From Georgenia thermotolerans (lineage in GTDB: Bacteria; Actinomycetota; Actinomycetes; Actinomycetales; Actinomycetaceae): a stretch of DNA of 47,359 nucleotides. Location of the stretch: NCBI RefSeq assembly GCF_009193185.1, contig NZ_VUKF01000038.1:1-47359 (forward strand), in the 5' to 3' direction. This document shows, one piece after another, positions 8,076-15,629 of this stretch; positions within the stretch are counted from its first letter, which is position 1; every line of letters begins with the position of its first letter. A program made the translations under genes and the position numbers. Under the pieces are notes generated by a model. That model made no database searches. It was not told the DNA's origin and saw only the letters and a program-made list of their open reading frames with translations.

Positions 8076-8549
8076 ATGGACAGCGTGACCAGGCACCGGA
8101 CGAACGGCCTCGACGACGTCTCCAAGACGATCATCGCCCAGCTCCAGCAGGACGGACGCCGCTCCTACGCCACCATCGGCCGCGCCGTGGGGCTGTCCGA
8201 GGCGGCGGTGCGCCAGCGCGTCCAGCGCCTCCTCGACAGCGGCGTCATGCAGATCGTGGCGGTGACCGACCCGGTGCAGGTCGGCGTGGGCCGCCAGGCG
8301 ATGATCGGCATCCAGGTCGAGGGCGAGATCCAGCCGGTCGCCGCGCAGCTGGCCGAGATGCCCGAGGTCGACTACGTGGTCATCACCGCGGGGTCCTTCG
8401 ACATCCTCGCGGAGGTGGTCGCCGAGGACGACGCGCACCTGCTCGAGATCCTCTCCTCGCGCATCCGCGGACTGCCCGGGGTGCGCGCGACGGAGACGTT
8501 CGTCTACCTCAAGCTCGAGAAGCAGACGTACGCCTGGGGCATCCACTGA
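8076..8549 (+). CDS. Lrp/AsnC-family transcriptional regulator
   Basis: A 157-residue DNA-binding regulator of ordinary Lrp/AsnC length. The N-terminal helix-turn-helix is SYATIGRAVGLSEAAVRQRV (about residues 27-46). The C-terminal half is the RAM ligand-binding and oligomerisation domain (region GVGRQAMIGIQVEGE through ITAGSFDILAEVVAEDDAHL). The ATG at 8076 is chosen because the family starts shortly before the LDDVSKTIIAQLQQDGR helix; an upstream in-frame start at 8028 would lie inside the proposed operator. No good Shine-Dalgarno is seen. Divergent from the pot operon and flanked by polyamine genes, it probably controls both arms of the pathway. The effector is unknown. Confidence 0.92.
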   Translation: MDSVTRHRTNGLDDVSKTIIAQLQQDGRRSYATIGRAVGLSEAAVRQRVQRLLDSGVMQIVAVTDPVQVGVGRQAMIGIQVEGEIQPVAAQLAEMPEVDYVVITAGSFDILAEVVAEDDAHLLEILSSRIRGLPGVRATETFVYLKLEKQTYAWGIH

Positions 8550-8567
8550 CCCCACCCCCCCCCACCG

Positions 8568-8605
8568 CGAGACGTCAAGTTGGGCGCGAGAGGTCAACGA
8601 GAGGG
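8568..8605 (+). repeat. 19-bp 3'-end repeat, two units (array A)
   Basis: Two head-to-tail 19-bp units (8568-8586 and 8587-8605). The first begins CGAGACGTCAAGTT and the second CGAGAGGTCAAC. They lie 18 bp after the Lrp stop, between convergent genes. The same family recurs at 10661, 20899 and 47233, always in the sense orientation of the gene that ends beside it. Confidence 0.75.
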
Positions 8606-8614
8606 AGCGGGCCG

Positions 8615-9601
8615 TCAGGCGCCACCCGGCACGCCGCCCACGGCCGCCGGTCGCTCCCCCGCGCCGGACGTGTCGGCGAGGCGGCCGTAGGTGTCCGGCC
8701 GGCGGGTGGCGACGAGGGGGAAGAGGTCGAGCCAGTCGCGGCGCTGGGCGAGGTCGAGCTCCGCGACCAGGACGGCGTCGGCGTCGCGCGGGGCCTGCAC
8801 GAGGACGCGCCCGTAGGGGTCGGAGACGAACGAGGAGCCGTAGAAGGTGTTCAGGCCTTCGTCGCCCCACCGGTTGACCGCCACCATGAAGGTCCCGTTG
8901 GTGATGCCGTGGGCGACGATGGTGTGCTGCCACAGCGGCTGGGTGTCGAAGGCGGGGTGGTCCGGCTCGGTGCCGATCGCCGTCGGGTAGGCGATGACGT
9001 CGGCGCCGGCCAGCCCGTACGCCCGGGCCACCTCGGGGAACCACTGGTCCCAGCAGGTCGGCAGGCCCAGGGCGACCCGGCCCGCGGGCGTGTCCAGGGC
9101 GACGACCGGGTACGGCTCGGGCTCGGCCGGACCAGGGCGGAAGTACGCGTCCTCGTGGTAGCCGGCCGTGACGGGGATGTGCAGCTTGCGGGTGGCGGCC
9201 AGCAGGGCGCCGTCCGGGGCGACGAGGATGGCGGTGTTGTACCCGCGCCCGTCCGGCCCGGGCGCCCGCTCGAACAGCGAGGCGTGGACCGGGACGCCGG
9301 CCGCGGCGGCCGCCTCCGCGGCGAACCGATGGGTGGGGCCCCCCTCGAGGGGCTCGGCGGTGGCGTCGGCGGGCCCGGCGGGCCGGGTGTCGGCGAGGTA
9401 GCGCGAGAGCGTGAGCTCCTGCAGGAAGACGACCTGCGCGCCGGCGTCGGCGGCGGCCAGGACGCCATCGCGCAGCACGGCGCGGTGCTCGGCCGGGTCG
9501 GGGTGCCAGCGGGTCTGCACCGCGCCGACCCGCACCGGCCGCGCCGGGGAGGGGTGGACGCGGGCTGGGGACGGCGGCGCCTGGGCGGTCAGGACCTTCA
9601 T
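8615..9601 (-). CDS. aguB: N-carbamoylputrescine amidase (carbon-nitrogen hydrolase)
   Basis: A 328-residue nitrilase-superfamily enzyme that would hydrolyse N-carbamoylputrescine to putrescine, CO2 and ammonia. The catalytic Glu-Lys-Cys triad is visible as VFLQELTLSRY, ATRKLHIPV and GLPTCWDQWFPEVAR; the WDQWFPE context after Cys is typical of AguB. It also has the family-like GYHEDAYFRPG and AVNRWGDEG segments. It is some 30 residues longer than many homologues because of a Pro/Ala-rich N-terminus. The ATG at 9601 overlaps the agmatine deiminase stop by four bases (ATGA), so the two consecutive steps are translationally coupled. Confidence 0.93.
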   Translation of the reverse strand: MKVLTAQAPPSPARVHPSPARPVRVGAVQTRWHPDPAEHRAVLRDGVLAAADAGAQVVFLQELTLSRYLADTRPAGPADATAEPLEGGPTHRFAAEAAAAAGVPVHASLFERAPGPDGRGYNTAILVAPDGALLAATRKLHIPVTAGYHEDAYFRPGPAEPEPYPVVALDTPAGRVALGLPTCWDQWFPEVARAYGLAGADVIAYPTAIGTEPDHPAFDTQPLWQHTIVAHGITNGTFMVAVNRWGDEGLNTFYGSSFVSDPYGRVLVQAPRDADAVLVAELDLAQRRDWLDLFPLVATRRPDTYGRLADTSGAGERPAAVGGVPGGA

Positions 9602-10629
9602 CGTGTCTCCCTTCCCGGCGCGGGCGCCGGCTGCTGCTGGGTGATGCAGTGGACCCCGCCGCCGAAGGCGAAGATGTCCCGCCCGTCGACGGTGACGACC
9701 TCCCGGCCGGGGTAGGCGGCGGCGAGGATCTCGACGGCGGCGGCGTCGTGGGGGTCCCCGAAGGTGCCCACGACGACGACCCCGTTGGCCACGTAGTGGT
9801 TGACGTAGGAGTAGTCGCTGATCCCCCCGTCCGCGGCCGGGACGGTGGGGGCGGGCAGGTCGAGGACCTCCAGGCGCCGGCCGCGGGCGTCGGTGGCGGC
9901 GGCGAGCACCTCGCGGACCTGGGCGCTCACCGCGTGGTCGGGGTGGGCGGGGTCGCGCTGGTCGTGCAGGACGACGACGCCGGGGCGCACGAACGCGGCG
10001 ACGATGTCCACGTGCCCGCGGGTGCCGAACTCGTCGTAGTCCCGGGTCAGGCCCCGGGGCAGCCAGATCGCGGCGGTGGTGCCCAGCCGCGCGTGCACCT
10101 CGGCCTCCACCGCCGCGCGGTCGGCCCCGGGGTTGCGGCCCGGGTCGAGCTGGACGGTCTCGGTGAGCAGCACGGTGCCCTCGCCGTCGACGTGGATCCC
10201 GCCGCCCTCGTTGACCAGCCACGACGGCGCCACCTCGGCGCCCGCGAGCGCGGCCACCCGCCGGGCCAGGTGCCGGTCCTGCCCCCAGGCGGCCCAGGCC
10301 TGGGCGCCCCAGCCGTTGAACACCCAGTCCACGGCGACGACGGCGCCGGCGGCGCCGCGCACGAACGTCGGGCCGCTGTCACGCATCCACGCGTCGTCCA
10401 GCGGCAGCTCGACCGTCTCCACCCCGGCGGGCAGGACGGCGGCCGCGGCCTCGGCGTCGCCGGGGGCGACCACCATGGTCACCGGCTCGTGGCGCACCAC
10501 GGCCGCGGCCACCGCCGCCCAGGCGCGGCGGGCGGTGGCCAGCGTGGCCGAGCCGTCGGGGCCGAAGGTGGCGTTCGCCGTCGGGAAGGCCATCCAGGTG
10601 CGCGTGTGCGGCTCCCACTCCGCCGGCAT
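9598..10629 (-). CDS. aguA: agmatine deiminase
   Basis: A 343-residue peptidyl-arginine-deiminase-family enzyme converting agmatine to N-carbamoylputrescine and ammonia. Characteristic motifs are MPAEWEPHTRTWMAFP at the N-terminus, WMRDSGPTF, FNGWG, GGGIHVDGEG, GTRGHVDIVAAFV (catalytic His) and the C-terminal nucleophile loop GGGVHCITQQQ (Cys). The ATG at 10629 starts directly at MPAEW; a GTG five codons upstream (10644) would add VPGTR and is a real alternative, since homologues often have some ten residues before this motif. The upstream gap to the aldehyde dehydrogenase holds three 19-bp repeats. Cytoplasmic. Confidence 0.94.
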   Translation of the reverse strand: MPAEWEPHTRTWMAFPTANATFGPDGSATLATARRAWAAVAAAVVRHEPVTMVVAPGDAEAAAAVLPAGVETVELPLDDAWMRDSGPTFVRGAAGAVVAVDWVFNGWGAQAWAAWGQDRHLARRVAALAGAEVAPSWLVNEGGGIHVDGEGTVLLTETVQLDPGRNPGADRAAVEAEVHARLGTTAAIWLPRGLTRDYDEFGTRGHVDIVAAFVRPGVVVLHDQRDPAHPDHAVSAQVREVLAAATDARGRRLEVLDLPAPTVPAADGGISDYSYVNHYVANGVVVVGTFGDPHDAAAVEILAAAYPGREVVTVDGRDIFAFGGGVHCITQQQPAPAPGRETR

Positions 10630-10660
10630 GCGCGTGCCCGGCACGTCGCCGAGCAGGGGC

Positions 10661-10717
10661 GGTCGTTCGTGACGTCTCGTGACCGAGTTGACGTCTCGCG
10701 GCGAACTTGACGTCTCG
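10661..10717 (-). repeat. 19-bp 3'-end repeat, three units (array B)
   Basis: Three contiguous 19-bp units on the minus strand (10717-10699, 10698-10680, 10679-10661), each opening CGAGACGTCA. The tails differ (AGTTCGCCG, ACTCGGTCA, CGAACGACC). They start 17 nt after the aldehyde dehydrogenase stop and end 31 nt before the agmatine deiminase start, inside what is probably a single operon. The first two units are nearly identical to those at 20899-20936. Confidence 0.85.
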
Positions 10718-10733
10718 CCGGGAGGGGTGGGGC

Positions 10734-12212
10734 TCACGCGCGCACCCGGAAGACCGTGTCGTGCCAGGGCCGCTCCGGGCCGCTCTCGCGGCTGGCGAGG
10801 ACGTGCTTGACGTTCGTGTACTCCTCGAGGGAGTACGCCGACATGTCCTTGCCGAAGCCGGAGGCCTTGTACCCGCCGTGCGGCATCTCCGAGGTGATGG
10901 TGATGTGGTCGTTGAGCCACACGCACCCGGCCTGGAGCTCCTCGCTCGCGCGCATGGAGCGGGCCAGGCTCGTCGTCCACGCCGAGGCGGCCAGCCCGTA
11001 GGGGGTGTCGTTGGCCAGCGCGATGCCCTCGTCGTCGGTGTCGAACGGCAGCGCGACGAGCACCGGGCCGAAGACCTCCTGCTGGACGATCTCGCTGTCC
11101 TGGGCGGCGTCGACGACCAGGGTGGGCCGGTAGAACGCCCCGGCCGCGAGGGCGCCGTCGGGCGCCGCCCCGCCGGCGAGCACCCGGGCCCCGGCGGCGC
11201 GGGCGCGGTCGACGAAGCCGGCCACCTTGTCGCGGTGGGCGTGGGTGATGAGGGACCCGAGATCGGTCCCGGGGTCGGTGGGGTCGCCCACGACCACCTG
11301 GTCCATGAGCTCGGCGACCCGCGCGGTGAACGCGGCGAAGAGCGGGCGCTGGACGTAGGCGCGCGTGGCGGCGGTGCAGTCCTGGCCGCCGTTGATGATG
11401 GCCCCGGCGACGGCGCCGCGGGCCGCGGCCTCGAGGTCGGCGTCGTCGAAGACGACGACGGGGGCCTTGCCGCCGAGCTCGAGGTGGACGCGCTTGGCCG
11501 TCTCGGCCGCGAGGGCCATGATGCGCCGGCCCACCGCCGTCGACCCGGTGAAGGAGGTCATCGCCACCCCGGGGTGGCGTACGAGGTGCTCGCCCACGGT
11601 GGGGCCCGGCCCGGTCACGACGTTGATCACCCCGGCCGGCAGGCCGGCGGCGGTGGCGGCCTCGGCGAGCAGCAGGGTGGTACCGGGGGTGAGCTCGGAG
11701 GGCTTGAGCACGATCGTGTTCCCGGCGGCGACGGCGGGCAGGATCTTCCACCCGGCCATCTGCAGCGGGTAGTTCCACGGTGCGATGGAGCCGACGACGC
11801 CGACCGGCTCGCGGCGCACCATCGAGGTGGCCCGCCCGGCGTACTCCCCGGCGGCCAGGCCCTGGAGCTGGCGGGCGGCGCCGGCGAAGAAGGTGGCGTT
11901 GTCGATGGTGCCGGGCACGTCGAACTCGGTGGACATGCGGATGGTCTTGCCGGTCTGGGCCGTCTCGACGGCGGCCAGCTCGTCGGCGCGGCGGTCGAGC
12001 TCGGCGGCCAGGCGCAGCAGCGCGTCGGCCCGCTCCCCCGGCGTCAGCCCGGACCAGGCGGGCAGCGCGGCGGCGGCGGCGGCGACGGCGTCGTCGACGT
12101 CCGCGGGGTCGGCGTACCGGACGGTCTCGGCGGCCTCGCCGGTGGCCGGGTCGATGCGGGTGCCGGTCGCGCCGCGGCCGTCGCGGTAGTTCCCGGCGAT
12201 GTATTGGTGCAT
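10734..12212 (-). CDS. gamma-aminobutyraldehyde-type NAD(P)-dependent aldehyde dehydrogenase
   Basis: A 492-residue cytoplasmic aldehyde dehydrogenase. Motifs seen: IAPWNYPLQMAGWKILPA, LKPSELTP and FTGSTAVGRRIM (nucleotide-binding fold), LELGGKAP (general-base Glu), GGQDCTAATR (nucleophilic Cys), and EVFGPVLVALPF. The N-terminal MHQYIAGNYRDG and the GGQDC context fit the betaine-aldehyde/aminobutyraldehyde branch. In this setting it would oxidise 4-aminobutanal to GABA. The ATG at 12212 has GGAGGC about 6 nt upstream. It lies 39 nt after the FAD oxidase gene, so the two consecutive activities are probably cotranscribed. Substrate is inferred from context. Confidence 0.92.
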   Translation of the reverse strand: MHQYIAGNYRDGRGATGTRIDPATGEAAETVRYADPADVDDAVAAAAAALPAWSGLTPGERADALLRLAAELDRRADELAAVETAQTGKTIRMSTEFDVPGTIDNATFFAGAARQLQGLAAGEYAGRATSMVRREPVGVVGSIAPWNYPLQMAGWKILPAVAAGNTIVLKPSELTPGTTLLLAEAATAAGLPAGVINVVTGPGPTVGEHLVRHPGVAMTSFTGSTAVGRRIMALAAETAKRVHLELGGKAPVVVFDDADLEAAARGAVAGAIINGGQDCTAATRAYVQRPLFAAFTARVAELMDQVVVGDPTDPGTDLGSLITHAHRDKVAGFVDRARAAGARVLAGGAAPDGALAAGAFYRPTLVVDAAQDSEIVQQEVFGPVLVALPFDTDDEGIALANDTPYGLAASAWTTSLARSMRASEELQAGCVWLNDHITITSEMPHGGYKASGFGKDMSAYSLEEYTNVKHVLASRESGPERPWHDTVFRVRA

Positions 12213-12251
12213 GGGTGCCTCCGAGGGGTGGGTGCGGCGGGGCCGGCAGGG

Positions 12252-13733
12252 TCAGGAGTCGAAGCCGAGCTTGAGCGCGTCGAGGAGCCGCAGCCACGGC
12301 CCGCGCCGCCCCTGGCGGCGGTCGGCCCGGGCGAGCGCGGCGACGGTGAGGGTGATGCCGAGCCAGGCCAGCGGCTCGGGCGGGAAGGGCCGGGGGCGGC
12401 GGCGGACCATGGCCAGGGCGGTGCGCTCGGTGCGCACGCCGTCGAGCAGGTCGAGCATGACGTCCCCGGCGAAGCGGGTGGCGGCCACGCCCAGGCCGGT
12501 GAAGCCGGCGGCGTAGGCGACCCGGCCGCCGTGGGCGGTGGTGAAGAAGGCGAAGAAGCGGCTGCAGGTGTCGATGGCCCCGCCCCAGGCGTGGGTGAAG
12601 CGGATGCCGCGCAGCTGCGGGAAGGTGGCGAGCAGGTGGGCGGCGAGGCGCTCGAAGGTGGCCTCGCTGGTCTCGTGCTCCGGCCGCACCCGCCGGCCGT
12701 AGTGGTACACGGCGTCGTACCCGCCGAAGAGGATCCGGTTGTCGGCGGTGAGCCGGTAGTAGTGGAAGCGGTTGCTCAGGTCCGCCAGGCCCTGGCGGCG
12801 GCGCCAGCCGATGGCCTCGAGCTGCTCGGCGCTGAGCGGCTCGGTCATGAGGGCGTAGTCGTAGACCGGGACGGTGTGCAGCCGGGTGCGGCGCAGCAGG
12901 GACGGGAAGGCGTTGGTGGCCAGGGCGACGCGGCGGGCGGTGACGGTGCCGCCGTCGGTGTCGAGCGTGACGGCGACCGGGGTGGCGGTGAGCGCGCGCA
13001 CCGGCGTGTGCTCGTAGATCTCCACGCCCAGCTCCCGGCACACCCGCGCCAGGCCCCAGGCCAGCTTGGCGGGGTTGAGCAGCACGGTGCCGGCGGTGTC
13101 CCACAGGCCGGCGTGGTACAGCGGGGAGGCGACCTCGGCGCGCACGGCGGCGGCGTCGAAGTAGACCGTCGCGGCGCCGGTCTCGGCCGCCTCCTCCGCC
13201 AGCCAGGCGACCTGGTGCGGCTCGGTGGCGACGTTGAGGGTGCCCGTGCGCTCCAGGTCGCAGTCGATGCCGTGGCGCTCGATCGTCGCGACGAGCTCGG
13301 CGAGGTTCTCCCGGCCCAGCTCGCGCAGCCGGTCGACCTCGCCGGGCAGGTGGCGGGCGCCGTTGGCGTCGCCGTGCGTCAGGCTCGCCTCGCAGAAGCC
13401 GCCGTTGCGCCCGGACGCCGCCCAGCCGACGCGGCGGGCCTCGAGCAGCACCACCCGCCGGGCGGGGTCGCGCTCCTTGGCGCGCAGGGCGGTCCACAGC
13501 CCGGCGAAGCCGCCGCCGACGACGGCGAGATCGGTGGCGACGTCGCCGGCCAGGGCCGGGGCGGCGTCGGGACGGCGCGGGTCGTCGAGCCAGAAGGGGC
13601 GGCGCCGCGCGCCCGCCAGGGCGGCGCGGACCTCGGCGCGGGGGACCTCGGCCTCGGCCCGTTCGTAGGCGGTCCGGCGCTGCGCGCGCCGGGCCGCGGC
13701 CCTCGCGGGTCGGAGTTCGCTGTCCGCTGCCAC
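12252..13733 (-). CDS. FAD-dependent amine oxidoreductase (PuuB/DAO family)
   Basis: A 493-residue flavoprotein of the D-amino-acid-oxidase fold. The FAD-binding beta-alpha-beta is TDLAVVGGGFAGLWTALRA, followed by GWAASGRNGGFCEASL, the stretch that contacts FAD in gamma-glutamylputrescine oxidase and related enzymes. Near the C-terminus are THAWGGAIDTCSRFFAFF and AAGFTGLGVAATRFAGDVM. The probable reaction is oxidative deamination of putrescine or a gamma-glutamylated form, releasing aldehyde, ammonia and H2O2. The GTG at 13733 is chosen for AGAAGG about 5 nt upstream; GTG 13739 is possible. First gene of the minus-strand catabolic operon. No glutamylpolyamine synthetase lies in the window, so whether the substrate is free putrescine is open. 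Confidence 0.88.
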   Translation of the reverse strand: MAADSELRPARAAARRAQRRTAYERAEAEVPRAEVRAALAGARRRPFWLDDPRRPDAAPALAGDVATDLAVVGGGFAGLWTALRAKERDPARRVVLLEARRVGWAASGRNGGFCEASLTHGDANGARHLPGEVDRLRELGRENLAELVATIERHGIDCDLERTGTLNVATEPHQVAWLAEEAAETGAATVYFDAAAVRAEVASPLYHAGLWDTAGTVLLNPAKLAWGLARVCRELGVEIYEHTPVRALTATPVAVTLDTDGGTVTARRVALATNAFPSLLRRTRLHTVPVYDYALMTEPLSAEQLEAIGWRRRQGLADLSNRFHYYRLTADNRILFGGYDAVYHYGRRVRPEHETSEATFERLAAHLLATFPQLRGIRFTHAWGGAIDTCSRFFAFFTTAHGGRVAYAAGFTGLGVAATRFAGDVMLDLLDGVRTERTALAMVRRRPRPFPPEPLAWLGITLTVAALARADRRQGRRGPWLRLLDALKLGFDS

Positions 13734-13809
13734 GTCCACCTTCTCTGCTGCGCGGGCACGTCCCGCCGGGTTGTCGCCGATCTTGACAGACAGCCCCGAC
13801 CCTAACAAG

Positions 13810-13847
13810 GGATTCCGTCGCAAAATCGGCGTTATGCGATGGAATCC
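13810..13847. promoter_or_regulatory. near-perfect 13-bp dyad operator between divergent amine-catabolic genes
   Basis: Left arm 13810-13822 and right arm 13835-13847 (TGCGATGGAATCC) are reverse complements with one mismatch, separated by 12 bp and centred at 13828.5. It lies about 95 nt upstream of the FAD oxidase start and 76 nt upstream of the aminotransferase start. The left half shares CCGTCG, a pyrimidine and AAA with the dyad at 8007-8046, at the same distance from the centre. The most economical reader is the Lrp/AsnC protein at 8076. Confidence 0.62.
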
Positions 13848-13904
13848 GTGGCGCAGCGGCGGAGCCGGCGCTAGGGTCGACGCAACCGCCGACCGGAGGA
13901 ACCC

Positions 13905-15284
13905 ATGACGCTCACCGACCGCGCCGTCGTCGCGCCCGGGACGCAGGCGGCCGCGCAGCGGCACCTGTGGATGCACTTCGCCCGCCACGCGCCCGGGGAG
14001 CCGGTGCCGATGATCGTGCGCGGGGAGGGCGCCTACGTCTACGACGACGCCGGCCGGCGCTACCTCGACGGCCTCGCCGGGCTGTTCACCGTCCAGGTCG
14101 GGCACGGGCGCACCGAGCTGGCCGAGGCGGCCGCCCGGCAGGCGGCCGAGCTGGCGTACTTCCCGCTGTGGTCCTACGCCCACCCGCGCGCCGTCGAGCT
14201 GGCGGAGCGGCTCGCCGGGTACGCGCCCGGCGACCTCAACCGGGTCTTCTTCACCTCCGGCGGCGGCGAGGCCGTGGAGAGCGCGTGGAAGCTGGCCAAG
14301 CAGTACTTCAAGCTCACCGGCCGCCCGCTCAAGCACAAGGTGATCAGCCGCGCCGTCGCCTACCACGGCACCACCCACGGGGCGCTGTCGCTGACCGGCA
14401 TCCCCGAGGCCAAGGCGATGTTCGAGCCGCTGGTGCCCAGCGCGATCAAGGTGCCGAACACGAACTTCTACCGGGCGACCGAGCACGGCGACGACCTGGA
14501 GGCCTTCGGGCGCTGGGCCGCGGACCGGATCGCCGAGGCGATCGAGTTCGAGGGCCCGGAGACGGTGGCCGCGGTGTGCGTCGAGCCGGTGCAGAACGCC
14601 GGCGGCTGCTTCCCCCCGCCGCCGGGCTACCTGCAGCGGGTGCGCGAGATCTGCGACGCCTACGACGTGCTCATGGTCTCCGACGAGACCATCTGCGCCT
14701 TCGGCCGGCTGGGCGAGATGTTCGCGGGCACCCGCTACGGGTACACGCCGGACATCATCACCTGCGCGAAGGGGCTGACGTCCGGGTACGCCCCGCTCGG
14801 CGCGATGATCGCCAGCGACCGGCTGTTCGAGCCCTTCGCCGACGGCGCGGCCTCCTTCGCGCACGGGTACACCTTCGGCGGGCACCCGGTCGCGGCCGCC
14901 GTCGCCCTGGCCAACCTCGACCTGTTCGAGCGCGAGGGCCTCAACGCCCACGTGCGCGCCCACGAGGGCGCCTTCCGGGCCACCCTCGAGCGGCTGCTCG
15001 ACCTGCCGATCGTCGGGGACGTGCGCGGGGCGGGCTTCTTCTACGGCATCGAGCTCGTCAAGGACAAGGCCACCCGGGCCACGTTCGACGCCGCGGAGAG
15101 CGAGCGGCTGCTGCGCGACTTCGTCTCGGCCGAGCTCTTCCGCGCCGGGCTGTACTGCCGGGCCGACGACCGCGGCGACCCCGTCGTCCAGCTCGCCCCG
15201 CCGCTGATCGTCGGGCAGGCGGAGTTCGACGAGATGGAGCAGATCCTGCGCGACGTGCTCGGCCGGGCCGCGGCGCTGCTCTGA
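13905..15284 (+). CDS. class-III PLP aminotransferase, putrescine/GABA type
   Basis: A 459-residue PLP enzyme of aminotransferase class III. Visible elements are the N-terminal HLWMHFARH region seen in putrescine:pyruvate transaminase-like proteins, DAGRRYLDGLAGLFTVQVGH, FFTSGGGEAVESAWKLAKQY, AVAYHGTTHGALSLTG, VSDETICAFGRLG (cofactor-binding Asp) and the Schiff-base lysine in CAKGLTSGYAPLGAM. The ATG at 13905 has a GGAGGA about 5 nt upstream. Divergently transcribed from the FAD oxidase, with the dyad operator between. It would transaminate putrescine to 4-aminobutanal, or GABA to succinate semialdehyde; sequence alone does not decide. Followed by a strong terminator. Confidence 0.92.
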   Translation: MTLTDRAVVAPGTQAAAQRHLWMHFARHAPGEPVPMIVRGEGAYVYDDAGRRYLDGLAGLFTVQVGHGRTELAEAAARQAAELAYFPLWSYAHPRAVELAERLAGYAPGDLNRVFFTSGGGEAVESAWKLAKQYFKLTGRPLKHKVISRAVAYHGTTHGALSLTGIPEAKAMFEPLVPSAIKVPNTNFYRATEHGDDLEAFGRWAADRIAEAIEFEGPETVAAVCVEPVQNAGGCFPPPPGYLQRVREICDAYDVLMVSDETICAFGRLGEMFAGTRYGYTPDIITCAKGLTSGYAPLGAMIASDRLFEPFADGAASFAHGYTFGGHPVAAAVALANLDLFEREGLNAHVRAHEGAFRATLERLLDLPIVGDVRGAGFFYGIELVKDKATRATFDAAESERLLRDFVSAELFRAGLYCRADDRGDPVVQLAPPLIVGQAEFDEMEQILRDVLGRAAALL

Positions 15285-15290
15285 CATGGC

Positions 15291-15323
15291 AAAAGCCCGC
15301 CTGCCGTCCGGCAGGCGGGCTTC
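15291..15323. terminator. bidirectional Rho-independent terminator
   Basis: A perfect 12-bp GC-rich stem (15294-15305 with 15310-15321), four-base loop GTCC, flanked by AAAA on the left and TT on the right. It lies 7 bp after the aminotransferase stop and just beyond the 3' end of the convergent tRNA-Gly, so it can serve both. Confidence 0.9.
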
Positions 15324-15326
15324 GGA

Positions 15327-15398
15327 GCGGATGACGGGACTCGAACCCGCGACCCTCACCTTGGCAAGGTGATGCTCTACCAACTGAGCCACATCCGC
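15327..15398 (-). tRNA. tRNA-Gly (anticodon GCC)
   Basis: On the minus strand the 72-nt sequence folds as a full cloverleaf. The acceptor stem pairs GCGGATG with CATCCGC, the D arm contains GCTCAGTTGGTAGAGC, the anticodon loop is TTGCCAA (GCC) with stem TCACC/GGTGA, and the T arm contains GGTTCGAGTCC. CCA is not encoded. GCC decodes GGC and GGU, the dominant glycine codons in this GC-rich genome. Confidence 0.97.
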
Positions 15399-15558
15399 GC
15401 GTCCGGAGCGAGCTCCGGCGTGCGTGACCATCCTAAGCCACTCCGCGCCCCTGTCCGGCGCCGGCCAGGCGGCCGGCCCACGCCGGATCCCGCGGGATTC
15501 CGCCGCTTCCCGGAGTCGCTGTGAGGGAGATAACCCGCCCGCTGCCGCACCCGCCGGT

Positions 15559-15629
15559 GGGTCCGCTCATCCGGGGCTGGGCGGGACCGTCATCCGTGGC
15601 TGGGCGGGTCCGCTCATCCGTGGCTGGGC
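15559..15629 (-). repeat. 24-bp tandem repeat spanning the ribokinase stop codon
   Basis: Three head-to-tail units (15559-15582, 15583-15605, 15606-15629) of 24, 23 and 24 bp. In ribokinase orientation each contains GCCCAGCC followed by CGGATGA and a CGG(A/T)CCC-like tail. The unit nearest the gene contributes the last sense codons and the TGA (15614-15616). The rest of the gap to tRNA-Gly is featureless. Confidence 0.85.

Noticed and set aside
13783-13808. Promoter from the TTGACA at 13783 to a TAACAA
   Set aside because: Spacing is only 14 bp, and no better -10 is found at 16-18 bp, so I did not annotate it although TTGACA is a good -35 match.
15559-15629. CRISPR array
   Set aside because: Units are contiguous without unique spacers, and no cas genes occur in the window. 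The same holds for the 19-bp arrays.
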